A stretch of 47,509 nucleotides of DNA from Catenovulum maritimum (GCF_001050375.1 NZ_KQ130508.1:1-47509); one strand, 5' to 3'. Positions 36,045 through 45,513 are shown, counted from the first letter of the stretch. Notes: a model not told the origin generated them from the sequence alone. A program made the numbers and translations.

Positions 36045-37034
36045 CTATCGAGTCATTTTCTTTACAAATACAACAACGAATAGCGCTATGGTAAAGCTGC
36101 CAACAAAGGCTTCGAAGGCTGCAATTATTCGAGCTGGCCCTATTGGCGTTATATCCCCATAGCCAAGTGTTGTAAAGGTCACAACGCTATAGTAGAGGAC
36201 GCCGAAAAACTCATTTAAGTTTTGAGATAATGACGCAGATAAATCGAGTTGTATCACTTCTCCTTGATAATTTACACCTAATAGATAGTAACCGAAAGCA
36301 CATGTTAAGATTAAAGCCAAAGAAAATACGATGACATTCATGGGTCTTTCGCCATAGCCACAAAACAAATCTACAATTTTGGATACGAGTCTGGCGTTAG
36401 AGAACTGTGGCATTCTCATTCGGCGCATCGTTAACTCTTTATGGATGCAGTAACCGGCAAGTTCAAATAACCCTTGGTTTTCAGCTGCTTTTCTAATATC
36501 GCGATAAATTTCTTCTGCTTGCTCAAAGTTATCTAGCGCACCTTCCTGGTCTTTTTTCTTTACAGCTTCATGCGCTACTTTTTCTTGCATGATTTGCTGA
36601 CTAAGATGGATGTTATCAATTTTCGCGTTATTTAACTTTATTCCTAATAAATTAGCGTCTTCGAGTTTAGCGCAGTGTAAATTGGCCTCTGTTAGATCGG
36701 CTTTCATTAATGAACTGTTTGATAATTTGATATTAAATAAGTGGGCGCCGCGAAGATTTGCACGATAAAAATCAGAGCCACTAAAGTCAAAACCGTGACT
36801 ACTGCCTTTTTTAACTAAATTAATGCCGGATAAATTCGCACGTTTTAATTGAAGGCCTTGAGTTATGCCACCGTTGTTAGCATATCGCTCTAATTTATCG
36901 GTTAATTCCATTCCTTTCTTGTCGAAGCTTGAATCGTGCCAAAAACAGAATCCGTTCCCCATGTCGACTTCTTGGCAATAATTGCCATTAGGTGAGCAAT
37001 ATTTACAACTGCCAAATTTTTCTGTTTCATGCAT
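36045..37034 (-). CDS. pentapeptide-repeat potassium-channel-like protein
   Basis: A 329-residue protein with three parts. The N-terminus (about 9-35) has a Cys/His cluster (C-x2-C, then C, then C-x-WH) that may bind metal. Residues about 60-140 are pentapeptide repeats (A-N/D-L-x-x), for example [12 protein letters not shown] and [13 protein letters not shown]. The C-terminus is a two-helix pore domain: TM near 235-252, a pore loop with selectivity filter TLGYGD near 291-296, and a last TM. The filter marks a K+ channel of the Ion_trans_2 type. A basic linker with R-rich residues precedes the pore. I see no clear ribosome binding site. It is transcribed with the sensorless chemoreceptor. Confidence 0.85.
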   Translation of the reverse strand: MHETEKFGSCKYCSPNGNYCQEVDMGNGFCFWHDSSFDKKGMELTDKLERYANNGGITQGLQLKRANLSGINLVKKGSSHGFDFSGSDFYRANLRGAHLFNIKLSNSSLMKADLTEANLHCAKLEDANLLGIKLNNAKIDNIHLSQQIMQEKVAHEAVKKKDQEGALDNFEQAEEIYRDIRKAAENQGLFELAGYCIHKELTMRRMRMPQFSNARLVSKIVDLFCGYGERPMNVIVFSLALILTCAFGYYLLGVNYQGEVIQLDLSASLSQNLNEFFGVLYYSVVTFTTLGYGDITPIGPARIIAAFEAFVGSFTIALFVVVFVKKMTR

Positions 37035-37627
37035 GTTATAAAAAATTCCACTATTTTATTTTTTATAACAATAACTTTAACCTAAAATGATGATTTTGCT
37101 AACACTATCATTCAATTATCCATAAATTTAATTATAAAAATTAGTATGATTTAATATATAAAACTGTCTAATGGCTTAATTTTCTATTGTGAAAAATGCA
37201 TAAAATTATAAACCATGCTGAGTTGGGGCACTTGTATGCCTCAATTCTAAGTATTTCGAAATTAGCAGGGTAATTAAATTTAATTCAGCTAATGTAGCCT
37301 AAATATTTAACAAGTTGCTATCTGGCTAAGTTTTTATGAAGCAAACTTAATTCGTTGTCACTTGGCTACTGGTTGTTGCTGGGTAAAACTAGATTGGGCT
37401 TTTACTCCATTGATTCGGATTAGCTGATGATTACATATTCGTATTTTAAATATTGGTTCAATGGCCGACGTTTATCATTACCAAATACCTTCACTTAAAC
37501 TTGATATTTATTTGTTCTTCTTTGTAACTTGCTTATTTTTCGGTGATTTAGAGCTTTCTTAAGCATAAGCTTATCAGTTATGATGAGCTACATTTTGTCG
37601 TTTACCCGTGATTAAATATAAAGCCTA
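37035..37627. other. 593-bp intergenic region
   Basis: AT-rich region between the divergent channel and Atm1-type exporter genes. I see no gene. A stem at 37221-37246 (AGTTGGGGCA / TGCCTCAATT, with G-T pairs, loop CTTGTA) is the only notable structure. Confidence 0.4.
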
Positions 37628-39412
37628 ATGCGTCCATCTAACTATAACGATTTCAATAATAAGCCGATTAATTGGCAAGTTTTTCATCAAATTTTACCAT
37701 ATCTACTAGATTTTAAAGGTCGAGTCGCTTTAGCTTTATCTTGTTTGATACTCGCTAAATTTGCCTCTGTTAGTTTGCCTTTTATTCTTAAGCATATAGT
37801 GGATGATTTAAACCCTAACGAGACAAGCCAAATGCTTTTGGCTGTGCCATTAAGCTTATTGTTAGCTTATGGTGCTGTCAGGTTAGTGAATACATTAGTT
37901 GGCGAAATTCGAGATACTTTGTTTGGTAGAGTAACTGAACGAGCCATGCGTAAGCTCGGTTTAGAAGTTTTTAAACATCTACACAGGTTAGATATTGATT
38001 TCCATTTAACCAGGCAAACTGGCGGGGTTGCTCGTGATATAGACAGAGGTACAAATGGCATTAGCTTTTTAATGCGGTTTATGGTGTTTAATATTATTCC
38101 AACCATATTAGAAATTAGCATAGTGGTTGGTATATTTTTGATTAACTATGGGTGGCAATACGCAGCAATAATCTTAGCTGCTGTGGCTAGTTATATTAGT
38201 TATTCTATCTGGGCAACAGAATGGCGTACTACTTATGTCAGAGCGGCTGCTAAAGCCGACTCTATCAGCAGCACTAGGGCAATAGATAGCTTATTAAACT
38301 ATGAAACGGTGAAGTACTTTAACAATGAAGACTATGAAGCAAATCGATACGATACTGTTTTAGCTGAATGGGAAATAGCAAAACGTAAAAACAGGTTAAC
38401 CTTGTTTGTGTTAAATGGAGGCCAAGCTTTTATTATATCTGCTGCAATGACAGCTATGATGGTGCTTGCAGGCTATCAAGTTGCAGATGGAAAAATAACC
38501 ATAGGTGATTTTGTACTTGTGAATGCATTTATGATGCAATTATTTATGCCATTAAATTTTTTAGGTTTTGTTTATAGAGAAATAAAAGGATCACTTGCCA
38601 ATATTGAAAATATGTTTGAGTTACTGAACAAGAAGCCACTTATTACTAGTGATGAACAGGCTCGAAATTTAATAGTCGATAAAGCGCAAATCGAATTTAA
38701 AGACGTTAGTTTTAGCTACCAACCCGATAGAGAAATTTTAAAAAACATTAGTTTTAAGGTATTGCCTAAGCAAAAAGTTGCAATAGTTGGCGAAAGTGGT
38801 TCCGGCAAATCTAGTATCATAAAATTATTATTTAGATTTTATGATACAGGCTCAGGTAGCATTAATATAGATGAACAAAATATTCAAAAAGTTGATTTAT
38901 TGAGCCTTAGAAAATCAATAGGTATAGTGCCACAAGACACGGTTTTATTTAACGATACTATTTTTGAGAATGTTAAATACGGTAGACCATCAGCAACAGA
39001 TGAAGAAGTTGAAGAAGCTTTAAAACTAGCTCATTTATCAAACTTTGTTTCGAATTTACCCAAAGGAAGTCAAACGCTTGTTGGGGAAAGAGGGCTAAAA
39101 TTGTCGGGTGGGGAAAAACAAAGAGTCGCAATTGCGAGAACTATCTTAAAACGCCCGCCTATTATGGTGTTTGATGAGGCAACGTCTTCACTAGACAGTC
39201 AATCAGAACAAGCAATACTCAATGCATTTAAAGAGGTATCACAAGGCCATACGAGTATCGTCATTGCTCATAGACTCTCTACAATAGTGGATGCTGACAA
39301 TATTATAGTGCTCAATCACGGTGAAATAGTTGAGCAGGGGACTCATCACAGTTTGCTTTTATTAAATGGTCGTTATGCTCAAATGTGGCATACCCAACAA
39401 GATAAAGCTTAA
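37628..39412 (+). CDS. Atm1-type ABC transporter (permease-ATPase fusion)
   Basis: Half-transporter of 594 residues: six-helix membrane domain (about 25-320), then an ATPase with Walker A GESGSGKSS (about 392), Q-loop VPQDTVLF, signature LSGGEKQRVAIART and Walker B IMVFDEATSSLD, ending with the H-loop IAHRLSTI. The FNDTIFENVKYGRP and RGLKLSGGEKQR context resembles the Atm1/HMT1 heavy-metal or glutathione-conjugate exporters. It acts as a homodimer in the inner membrane. It is alone on its strand, followed by a convergent terminator. Confidence 0.88.
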   Translation: MRPSNYNDFNNKPINWQVFHQILPYLLDFKGRVALALSCLILAKFASVSLPFILKHIVDDLNPNETSQMLLAVPLSLLLAYGAVRLVNTLVGEIRDTLFGRVTERAMRKLGLEVFKHLHRLDIDFHLTRQTGGVARDIDRGTNGISFLMRFMVFNIIPTILEISIVVGIFLINYGWQYAAIILAAVASYISYSIWATEWRTTYVRAAAKADSISSTRAIDSLLNYETVKYFNNEDYEANRYDTVLAEWEIAKRKNRLTLFVLNGGQAFIISAAMTAMMVLAGYQVADGKITIGDFVLVNAFMMQLFMPLNFLGFVYREIKGSLANIENMFELLNKKPLITSDEQARNLIVDKAQIEFKDVSFSYQPDREILKNISFKVLPKQKVAIVGESGSGKSSIIKLLFRFYDTGSGSINIDEQNIQKVDLLSLRKSIGIVPQDTVLFNDTIFENVKYGRPSATDEEVEEALKLAHLSNFVSNLPKGSQTLVGERGLKLSGGEKQRVAIARTILKRPPIMVFDEATSSLDSQSEQAILNAFKEVSQGHTSIVIAHRLSTIVDADNIIVLNHGEIVEQGTHHSLLLLNGRYAQMWHTQQDKA

Positions 39413-39432
39413 AATTGAGTCTTGGCTTTAGG

Positions 39433-39463
39433 TGTCCTTGTCAGTATATGAGTAACAAGGACA
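39433..39463. terminator. bidirectional terminator between the ABC exporter and rnhA
   Basis: TGTCCTTGT pairs perfectly with ACAAGGACA across a 13-base loop, between two convergent genes. Confidence 0.65.
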
Positions 39464-39490
39464 TATGGTGCTAACTTAAGTATTAATCAT

Positions 39491-39955
39491 TTAAGCTTCT
39501 TTGTAGCCTTTATCTTCAATCAAATCAGCTGACCCTGCGGCATCTCTTGCTAAAACGTCACATCTTTCGTTTTCAACATGGCCAGAATGACCTTTAACCC
39601 AATGCCATTCAACTTGATGTTTTTCGCAAAGTTCGTCAAGTTTGACCCATAAATCTTTATTTTTGACATCTTTTTTATCTGCGGTTTTCCAGCCTCTTTT
39701 TTTCCAGCCATGGATCCATTGATTAATTCCATTTTTAACGTACTGGCTATCAGTCGATAAGTTAACAACGCATTCTTCGGTTAATGCCTCTAAACCTTTA
39801 ATTGCAGCTAATAACTCCATTCGGTTATTCGTGGTTAAAATGAAACCTTGGCTCAGTTCTTTTTCTTTCTTTCCATATCTTAATATAGTGCCGTAGCCCC
39901 CTGGCCCCGGGTTACCTAGACATGAGCCGTCAGTGAATATATCAATTGTTTTCAT
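39491..39955 (-). CDS. rnhA: ribonuclease HI
   Basis: Degrades the RNA strand of RNA-DNA hybrids. The 154-residue protein has the D-E-D-D metal site in [32 protein letters not shown] and [10 protein letters not shown], and the basic handle [13 protein letters not shown]. Normal length. It is divergent from dnaQ, the usual gammaproteobacterial arrangement. Confidence 0.97.
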   Translation of the reverse strand: MKTIDIFTDGSCLGNPGPGGYGTILRYGKKEKELSQGFILTTNNRMELLAAIKGLEALTEECVVNLSTDSQYVKNGINQWIHGWKKRGWKTADKKDVKNKDLWVKLDELCEKHQVEWHWVKGHSGHVENERCDVLARDAAGSADLIEDKGYKEA

Positions 39956-40144
39956 TTATTAATTCTTTTTACGATTAATGTAGGCAGTATACGAATTAAA
40001 TTTTAAATTGCGAATGAGAGTTTATGCTAGATTAAATATAAGGTAATCTTCGCGACAGACAAAGAGTAGGTTAGGCTCTTAAACGTAAACATAAACATTG
40101 TTTAATCTAGGCTATGGTTAAGCAGGCTAAATTTAGGTAATAAA

Positions 40145-40861
40145 ATGGCAAGACAAATCGTACTCGATACTGAAACGACAGGTATGAACCAAGCAGGCGG
40201 TCCAGTTTATTTAGGGCACAGAATTATTGAAATTGGCTGTGTTGAAATTGTAAACCGACGTTTAACGGGTAATCATTATCATGTTTATATTAAGCCTGAT
40301 CGTGAAGTTGACCCTGAAGCATTTGAAGTCCATGGTATAAGTGACGAAATGTTGGCTGATAAACCAGACTTTACAGTAATTGCTGAAGAATTTATCGAGT
40401 TTATCCGAGGAGCCGAACTTGTTATTCATAACGCACCGTTTGACGTTGGCTTTATGGATTATGAATTTGAAAAAATGGGACTAAATGTTAAAACTGAAGA
40501 TATCTGTAAAATAACGGATAGTTTAAGTCTCGCAAAAAAAATGTTCCCAGGAAAACGGAATAATCTAGACGTACTTTGTAACCGTTTTGGAATAGATAAT
40601 TCGCACAGAACATTACATGGCGCTTTACTCGATTCTGAAATCCTTGCTGATGTTTACTTGTTAATGACAGGTGGGCAAACCGCTCTTAATTTAGCATCGG
40701 ACTCTAATGATGATGGCAGTATTACAGACATTATTAGAGTAAGTTCAGATAGAAAACCATTAAAGATAGTCTCTGCTACTGCCGATGAAATAGATGAACA
40801 CAACAAAAGGCTTGATTTAGTAGAAAAAAGTGCGGGTTCATCATTATGGCGAAGCGAATAA
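40145..40861 (+). CDS. dnaQ: DNA polymerase III epsilon subunit (proofreading exonuclease)
   Basis: 3'-5' exonuclease of the replicative polymerase. The 238-residue protein has Exo I VLDTETTGM, Exo II HNAPFDVGF and Exo III HGALLDSEILADVY, and then the flexible tail that binds the alpha subunit. AGG lies upstream of the ATG. Next to rnhA, and upstream of tRNA-Asp as in E. coli where aspV follows dnaQ. Confidence 0.97.
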   Translation: MARQIVLDTETTGMNQAGGPVYLGHRIIEIGCVEIVNRRLTGNHYHVYIKPDREVDPEAFEVHGISDEMLADKPDFTVIAEEFIEFIRGAELVIHNAPFDVGFMDYEFEKMGLNVKTEDICKITDSLSLAKKMFPGKRNNLDVLCNRFGIDNSHRTLHGALLDSEILADVYLLMTGGQTALNLASDSNDDGSITDIIRVSSDRKPLKIVSATADEIDEHNKRLDLVEKSAGSSLWRSE

Positions 40862-40872
40862 CAGGATAGTAA

Positions 40873-42324
40873 ATGCATACAGCAAGGCTTATACGATTAA
40901 AATTAACTTTATTTATTTTTTTAACTTGCTTCTTTAGCAAGAGTTTTGCTGTGATGACTGCAGGTACCGTACCTGCAGTTGATTTAGCCAGCAAGCAAAC
41001 CCGACCTTTATCTATTCTTCATCTGATTGAAAATCCAAAACATATTAAAGGGATTAAATTAATCGATAATCGCTTTCGTATTGATCACTATGTTGATGAA
41101 ATCGTCATGATTTTTTTCCGAAAGCAGGGGTCTTCACCTGTTATTTTAATCCGACCGGATGGCAGTAAGCTATACGCGCCCACAATGCCACCAGCGGAAG
41201 GTGAATGGTACGACGATTATAGTTACGACATGATTAGGCTTAAAAATCCTATGGTCGGCCCTTGGCAAGCTGTCGGTAAAATTGAAGAAAACAGCAAAAT
41301 CATGGTTATCTCAAACATTGAGTTACAGGTTGATCCCTTACCTGAACTGTTATTTAGTGGAGAAACAATTAAACTCAATGCTAGATTAACCAATAATGGT
41401 GAGTTAATTGATTATGGTAATTTTAGTGATGTGGTGAGCTTAGACGTTACCTTTACCAGTACCAACAATAACCAATATGAAAATTTTGGGGCCGATACTG
41501 TCAATGTCGCTAGGTTTAAAGATGATGGCCAAGGTTTTGATGAAAAAAGAAAAGACAGTGTGTTTACTGGTGAGTTTAAATTAGAGTTAATCCCCGGTGA
41601 ATGGTTGACCAGTTTTTTCCTTGATTTAGGCTTATTCAATCGTGAAATTACATTTGATCCTATTGTATTAGAGAAGAACCCGTTCATTTTTGATGTCGAT
41701 AAAGCGGTGGAAGATGGACAACAACATCTTTTCAAAATTAGCTCAGAAAGCGACTTAATCGATTTTAAATCTTTTGTATTTAGTGGTGATATTTATTACC
41801 CGAACGGAGAAACTGAAAAATTTGCTATTTCAGCGAGTGAAGACGACGTGAAAACGATGGAGCTATTTAATTATTCTGATGGCATATACAAAATTAAAGT
41901 GTCTGCTTTTGGTAAAAATAAATCAGGCAGAGACATGATGATGTCGATTCCGGAATATGAATTTAACATAGCACCTGCTGTATCAACTTTACCCGAAGAG
42001 TTAATTGACTTAGAGCAGTCATTAGCTGAAACCTTACCTAAAGAACCAGAAGTGGTTGTAGAGCCAGAACCAGAGCCTACACCAGCGTGGCAGGTGATTA
42101 GTATTATACTCGGTATCTTTATATTCATTTGCCTAATTGCTTTCCTACTATTTAAGTTTGTTATCTTTAATGATAAGCCGCTGTTTAAAGATTTTTCGAT
42201 TAAGAATTTAATACGTAAAAAAGCACCAGCAAAAGAAATGGAACTACCAGATAACGAGCATATGGATAAATTATCGACAGATAATGACGATATAATAGAC
42301 TTATCTTTACCTGATGAAACTTAA
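40873..42324 (+). CDS. TIGR03503 family single-pass membrane protein
   Basis: A 483-residue protein with a signal peptide (about 10-27), a large periplasmic beta-rich region, a Glu/Pro-rich stretch (about 385-398), one transmembrane helix (about 400-425) and an acidic cytoplasmic tail. It matches what I remember of TIGR03503, an uncharacterized gammaproteobacterial family usually found beside dnaQ. AGGAT precedes the ATG. It starts 12 bases after dnaQ and is likely cotranscribed. Its 5' coding part holds a perfect 23-base palindrome at 40957-40979. Confidence 0.75.
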   Translation: MHTARLIRLKLTLFIFLTCFFSKSFAVMTAGTVPAVDLASKQTRPLSILHLIENPKHIKGIKLIDNRFRIDHYVDEIVMIFFRKQGSSPVILIRPDGSKLYAPTMPPAEGEWYDDYSYDMIRLKNPMVGPWQAVGKIEENSKIMVISNIELQVDPLPELLFSGETIKLNARLTNNGELIDYGNFSDVVSLDVTFTSTNNNQYENFGADTVNVARFKDDGQGFDEKRKDSVFTGEFKLELIPGEWLTSFFLDLGLFNREITFDPIVLEKNPFIFDVDKAVEDGQQHLFKISSESDLIDFKSFVFSGDIYYPNGETEKFAISASEDDVKTMELFNYSDGIYKIKVSAFGKNKSGRDMMMSIPEYEFNIAPAVSTLPEELIDLEQSLAETLPKEPEVVVEPEPEPTPAWQVISIILGIFIFICLIAFLLFKFVIFNDKPLFKDFSIKNLIRKKAPAKEMELPDNEHMDKLSTDNDDIIDLSLPDET

Positions 42325-42347
42325 TTGAATTTTTTATAAAAAATGGG

Positions 42348-42376
42348 TTGACTCATTGCCAGCTTGTCCTTATTAT
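42348..42376 (+). promoter_or_regulatory. strong sigma70 promoter for the tRNA-Asp array
   Basis: -35 TTGACT and -10 TATTAT are separated by exactly 17 bases. A GC-rich stretch (GCGCCCGC) follows the -10, like the discriminator of stringently controlled stable-RNA promoters. The first tRNA begins 66 bases past the -10. Confidence 0.75.
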
Positions 42377-42441
42377 TGCGCCCGCTTCTGACGGAGAGCA
42401 ATCTTTTAAAGAAGTAAGTAGATGATACTTAAGTGATATGC

Positions 42442-42518
42442 GGAGTGGTAGTTCAGTTGGTTAGAATACCGGCCTGTCACGCCGGGGGTCGCGGGTTCGA
42501 GTCCCGTCCACTCCGCCA
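42442..42518 (+). tRNA. tRNA-Asp (GTC), copy 1 of 4
   Basis: A 77-base tRNA including encoded CCA. The anticodon loop reads CCTGTCACG (anticodon GTC), the T loop is GGTTCGAGTC, and the acceptor stem GGAGTGG pairs with CCACTCC. Confidence 0.97.
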
Positions 42519-42564
42519 ACGCTTAATTTCAATACTTTATATCGTCAGATATTTAATACTCAGC

Positions 42565-42641
42565 GGAGTGGTAGTTCAGTTGGTTAGAATACCGGCCTGT
42601 CACGCCGGGGGTCGCGGGTTCGAGTCCCGTCCACTCCGCCA
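42565..42641 (+). tRNA. tRNA-Asp (GTC), copy 2 of 4
   Basis: Identical in all 77 bases to copy 1, 46 bases downstream of it. Confidence 0.97.
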
Positions 42642-42700
42642 ACTATTAAATTAAACGATATGCATAGAACATAGTTACTTTACTTAAGTAATGCCACTGC

Positions 42701-42777
42701 GGAGTGGTAGTTCAGTTGGTTAGAATACCGGCCTGTCACGCCGGGGGTCGCGGGTTCGAGTCCCGTCCACTCCGCCA
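42701..42777 (+). tRNA. tRNA-Asp (GTC), copy 3 of 4
   Basis: Identical to copy 1. The spacer before it ends TAATGCCACTGC, nearly the same as the end of the next spacer, which points to recent unit duplication. Confidence 0.97.
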
Positions 42778-42831
42778 CTTTATGTTCAATGTTAAGAACT
42801 TTAGTTACTTATATCTAAGTAACGCCACTGC

Positions 42832-42908
42832 GGAGTGGTAGTTCAGTTGGTTAGAATACCGGCCTGTCACGCCGGGGGTCGCGGGTTCGAGTCCCGTCCA
42901 CTCCGCCA
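42832..42908 (+). tRNA. tRNA-Asp (GTC), copy 4 of 4
   Basis: Identical to copy 1. The spacer before it ends TAACGCCACTGC. No clear terminator follows; the variable island starts directly after it. Confidence 0.97.
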
Positions 42909-43791
42909 CTCTTTTACCTTAATATTCATTAAGTTACTATTCAAAACTCATTTTTACTAAGGCTCAGAAATAGTTATTGTGACCATTTTGTGGCCAAATC
43001 GTGACTATTGTTAGTGTTGGCCGATCGTCATCAAATTATTAAAAACCGTTCCACTTAATTTTAGTTGTTATAGCGTTAAATATAACAATTTGAACCTTTC
43101 AGTTTTTAATGATATCCATGTCTTATTTTACCTTCTATACACTTACAGCCAAGATAAATGTAACTTGATTTAAAACTTGTGACCATTTTGTGACTGAATT
43201 TTATTTATTCTAAATTAAAACAATAGATTATATAGATTTAGCATTTCAAAAAATATCATCAACCCTCTCACTTTTAATATCTATCAAGCATTTTATGTTA
43301 CCTAAAAAATAGCTATATTTAACTATACAGCAGGTAAATTTCAGCCAAAAATCAATGTGACCAAAGTGTGACTATTTTTATATTTTTAATTTTTAAACTA
43401 TTGATGTAAAAATATAAATTTCATTATTTTTCGAAAATGAAAGCTATTCTATTTTGTGCTGCATCTTTGCTTAAAATATCAATTTTAATCGTCCTGCTGT
43501 TTCAACTACCCTGAAAATGAATTAAGAGTTATTTATGTTGGCTGTTTGAACTAACAAATAAAAAGCTGTGTAGCATGTCAGTTTTATTTGCTGCATTAAT
43601 CGTAATGTACCAACGTTTTTTACTGAAACAATTTAACTGCGTGATTAAAAATTCCAGTGTAGATAGATGTCTAACGATAATTTTACTTGAATTTGTATTT
43701 GATCTTAGCAAAACAACGGATATGAGTTTATAAATATCTTTGACGTCATGTTTATAAATACTGCGTAAAACATGCCACATACATATAGCAC
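42909..43791. repeat. noncoding stretch with phased TTGTGAC repeats
   Basis: AT-rich region of almost 0.9 kb without a credible gene. Three clusters of TTGTGAC-like heptamers in 11-bp steps occur at about 42978-43008 (three units), 43177-43194 (two units) and 43355-43372 (two units). The clusters are 180-200 bases apart, and the intervening DNA shows faint repetition (CAGCCAA-AT-AATGT before the second and third). This suggests a decayed tandem array or a regulator-binding region. Confidence 0.4.
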
Positions 43792-43820
43792 TATATATCG
43801 AGAGGTGTTTTTGATATGTA
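43792..43820. promoter_or_regulatory. hip operator O1: TATATATC-N13-GATATGTA
   Basis: 29-base inverted repeat with one mismatch between arms. It repeats as O2 at 43866 with the same 13-base spacer, 74 bases away. Confidence 0.55.
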
Positions 43821-43865
43821 ATAGCCTATAATTTTTGTCCTTGGTTGGTTTGTGTGATATATTTT

Positions 43866-43894
43866 TATATATCTTAAATTCATTTTGATATATA
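43866..43894. promoter_or_regulatory. hip operator O2: TATATATC-N13-GATATATA
   Basis: Perfect 8-bp arms with a 13-base spacer, ending directly at the AAAGG ribosome binding site of hipB. HipB proteins autoregulate through paired TATC ... GATA operators, so this is the probable repressor site. Confidence 0.6.
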
Positions 43895-43909
43895 AAGGTG
43901 TATCAATGT

Positions 43910-44224
43910 ATGAGCTACGCAACAGAACTGATAATTGGAAAGCTAAGAGAAGCACGAGAGCGTAAGGGTTTTAGTCAAAGAGAGCTGAGCGCTCGCTCGG
44001 GAGTGCCTCAAAGCCATATCTCAAAAATTGAGTCTGGTGGTGTCGATCTTAGAGTTTCCAGTTTGATTGTTCTGGCCCGAGTGCTTGATTTAGAGCTATT
44101 TGTTGCGCCTAGAAAATCAGTCCCAGCAATAAATTCGATCATTCGAAGTAGTAGTATGGAGATGGATGATGAAAGTATACCTGTGAAACCGGCATATTAT
44201 TTAGGCGAGGATAGTGATGATTAA
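43910..44224 (+). CDS. hipB: HipB-type XRE antitoxin
   Basis: DNA-binding antitoxin of about 104 residues from the ATG at 43910 (an in-frame GTG at 43898 overlaps the ribosome binding site AAAGG). The XRE helix-turn-helix reads LREARERKGFSQRELSARSG then VPQSHISKIESG. A C-terminal tail rich in acidic residues follows and could contact HipA. Its gene overlaps hipA by 8 bases, the usual antitoxin-first arrangement. It should repress its own promoter through O1 and O2. The pair looks richer in GC than the flanking DNA, which suggests acquisition. Confidence 0.88.
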   Translation: MSYATELIIGKLREARERKGFSQRELSARSGVPQSHISKIESGGVDLRVSSLIVLARVLDLELFVAPRKSVPAINSIIRSSSMEMDDESIPVKPAYYLGEDSDD

Positions 44225-45431
44225 CAAAGTCTCCACTCTGAATGTATTGCTCTATGGCGAGCCTATCGCAACTATAACTAATGTGGGCCAAGATCGAACT
44301 CTATTTTCTTTTACGGAAGAATATATAAATAACGAATCAAGATCGGTCTTAGGGCTTGGGTTCAAAGACTCGTTAGGAAACTTGCTAACAAATTTCAAAC
44401 CAACGCAGACAAAATTAATTCCATTTTTCTCGAATCTATTACCTGAAGAAACGATGCGAAATTATCTTGCTGAACGAGCAGGAGTCGATCCGGCTAGAGA
44501 GTTTTTCCTGTTATGGGTACTCGGACAAGATCTTGCTGGTGCAATCACTGTTGAACCAGCGGATGGGGAGGCATTGCCGATAACCGACCAAAAAGATATT
44601 GAAGATGAAATGAAATACGAAGAACCGATGCGTTTTTCATTAGCGGGGGTACAGCTAAAATTTTCAGGGGTGCAACATTCAAATGGCGGTTTGACGATCC
44701 CTGTGACTGGTCAAGGGGGGTCATGGATTGTGAAGTTGCCGTCTTCACGCTTTGAAGCGGTACCTGAAAATGAATATTCCATGATGGCATTGGCTGGCAT
44801 GTTAGGAATGAACGTACCGGATATCCAACTGCTACCAATTGATCGAATTGAGAACATACCAGAAGGCATTGGAAAGTTTGGTGATAGTGCTTTTGTGATT
44901 AAGCGTTTTGATCGTGCGGATAACCAAGCGATCCATATTGAAGATTTTGCACAAGTCTTTGGTATATACCCTCATGATAAATATAAAATGGCGTCTATGC
45001 GAAACATTGCTCAAGTCATAGGTATAGAAGGGCAAGCAGAAGATATCGCTGAGTTTACAAGAAGGTTGGTCTTTAACACGCTGATCGGTAATGCGGATAT
45101 GCATTTGAAGAATTGGTCTGTGATATACAAAGATAAGCGAACGGCATCAATAGCACCGGCTTATGACTTTTTGTCGACCATTGCGTACATTCCTGACGAT
45201 AGTGCATCGTTAAAGGTTAGCCGTAGTAAAAAATTTAGTGAGTTTTCGATAGATGAACTATCGCACTTAGCGGCTAAAGCAATGCTACCAGAAAAGTTGG
45301 TTTTGGAGACAGCCAAGCAAACGTTAGAAGGCTTTCACCAGGTGTGGGCGAAAGAAAAAACTAATCTGGCGCTTACAAAGTCGATGGTTGAAATCATAGA
45401 TAAACATTTAACAACCATACCTCTGCGGTAG
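44217..45431 (+). CDS. hipA: HipA-type serine/threonine kinase toxin
   Basis: About 404 residues from the ATG at 44217 (a GTG one codon upstream is possible). It has a HipA_N domain (about 1-110), a FSLAGVQLKFS loop near 145, an ATP-binding region with FVIKRFDR, catalytic-loop GNADMHLKN with Asp294 and Asn299, and the metal-binding Asp317 in APAYDFLST. All kinase residues seem present, so it is probably active. E. coli HipA phosphorylates glutamyl-tRNA synthetase and induces persistence; here the target is unknown. It sits in a tRNA-linked island with transposon remnants. Confidence 0.9.
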   Translation: MINKVSTLNVLLYGEPIATITNVGQDRTLFSFTEEYINNESRSVLGLGFKDSLGNLLTNFKPTQTKLIPFFSNLLPEETMRNYLAERAGVDPAREFFLLWVLGQDLAGAITVEPADGEALPITDQKDIEDEMKYEEPMRFSLAGVQLKFSGVQHSNGGLTIPVTGQGGSWIVKLPSSRFEAVPENEYSMMALAGMLGMNVPDIQLLPIDRIENIPEGIGKFGDSAFVIKRFDRADNQAIHIEDFAQVFGIYPHDKYKMASMRNIAQVIGIEGQAEDIAEFTRRLVFNTLIGNADMHLKNWSVIYKDKRTASIAPAYDFLSTIAYIPDDSASLKVSRSKKFSEFSIDELSHLAAKAMLPEKLVLETAKQTLEGFHQVWAKEKTNLALTKSMVEIIDKHLTTIPLR

Positions 45432-45485
45432 TTGGTATGGAGAGTAATAAAGATACATACTGAGTAATAAAGTATCGTGCTAAAA

Positions 45486-45513
45486 TGGCAGCAATCACAT
45501 AGGTATGCTGCCA
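45486..45513. terminator. hairpin after hipA
   Basis: TGGCAGCA and TGCTGCCA pair perfectly over a 12-base loop, 55 bases past the hipA stop. Just before it AGTAATAAAG-ATC occurs twice (45441 and 45461). No T-run follows. Confidence 0.45.

Noticed and set aside
42433-42654. 73-codon open frame across the tRNA genes
   Set aside because: It consists of translated tRNA sequence repeated twice.
43529-43780. 83-codon minus-strand frame upstream of hipB
   Set aside because: No ribosome binding site, low-complexity composition and no recognisable protein features; its proximity to operator O1 is probably incidental.
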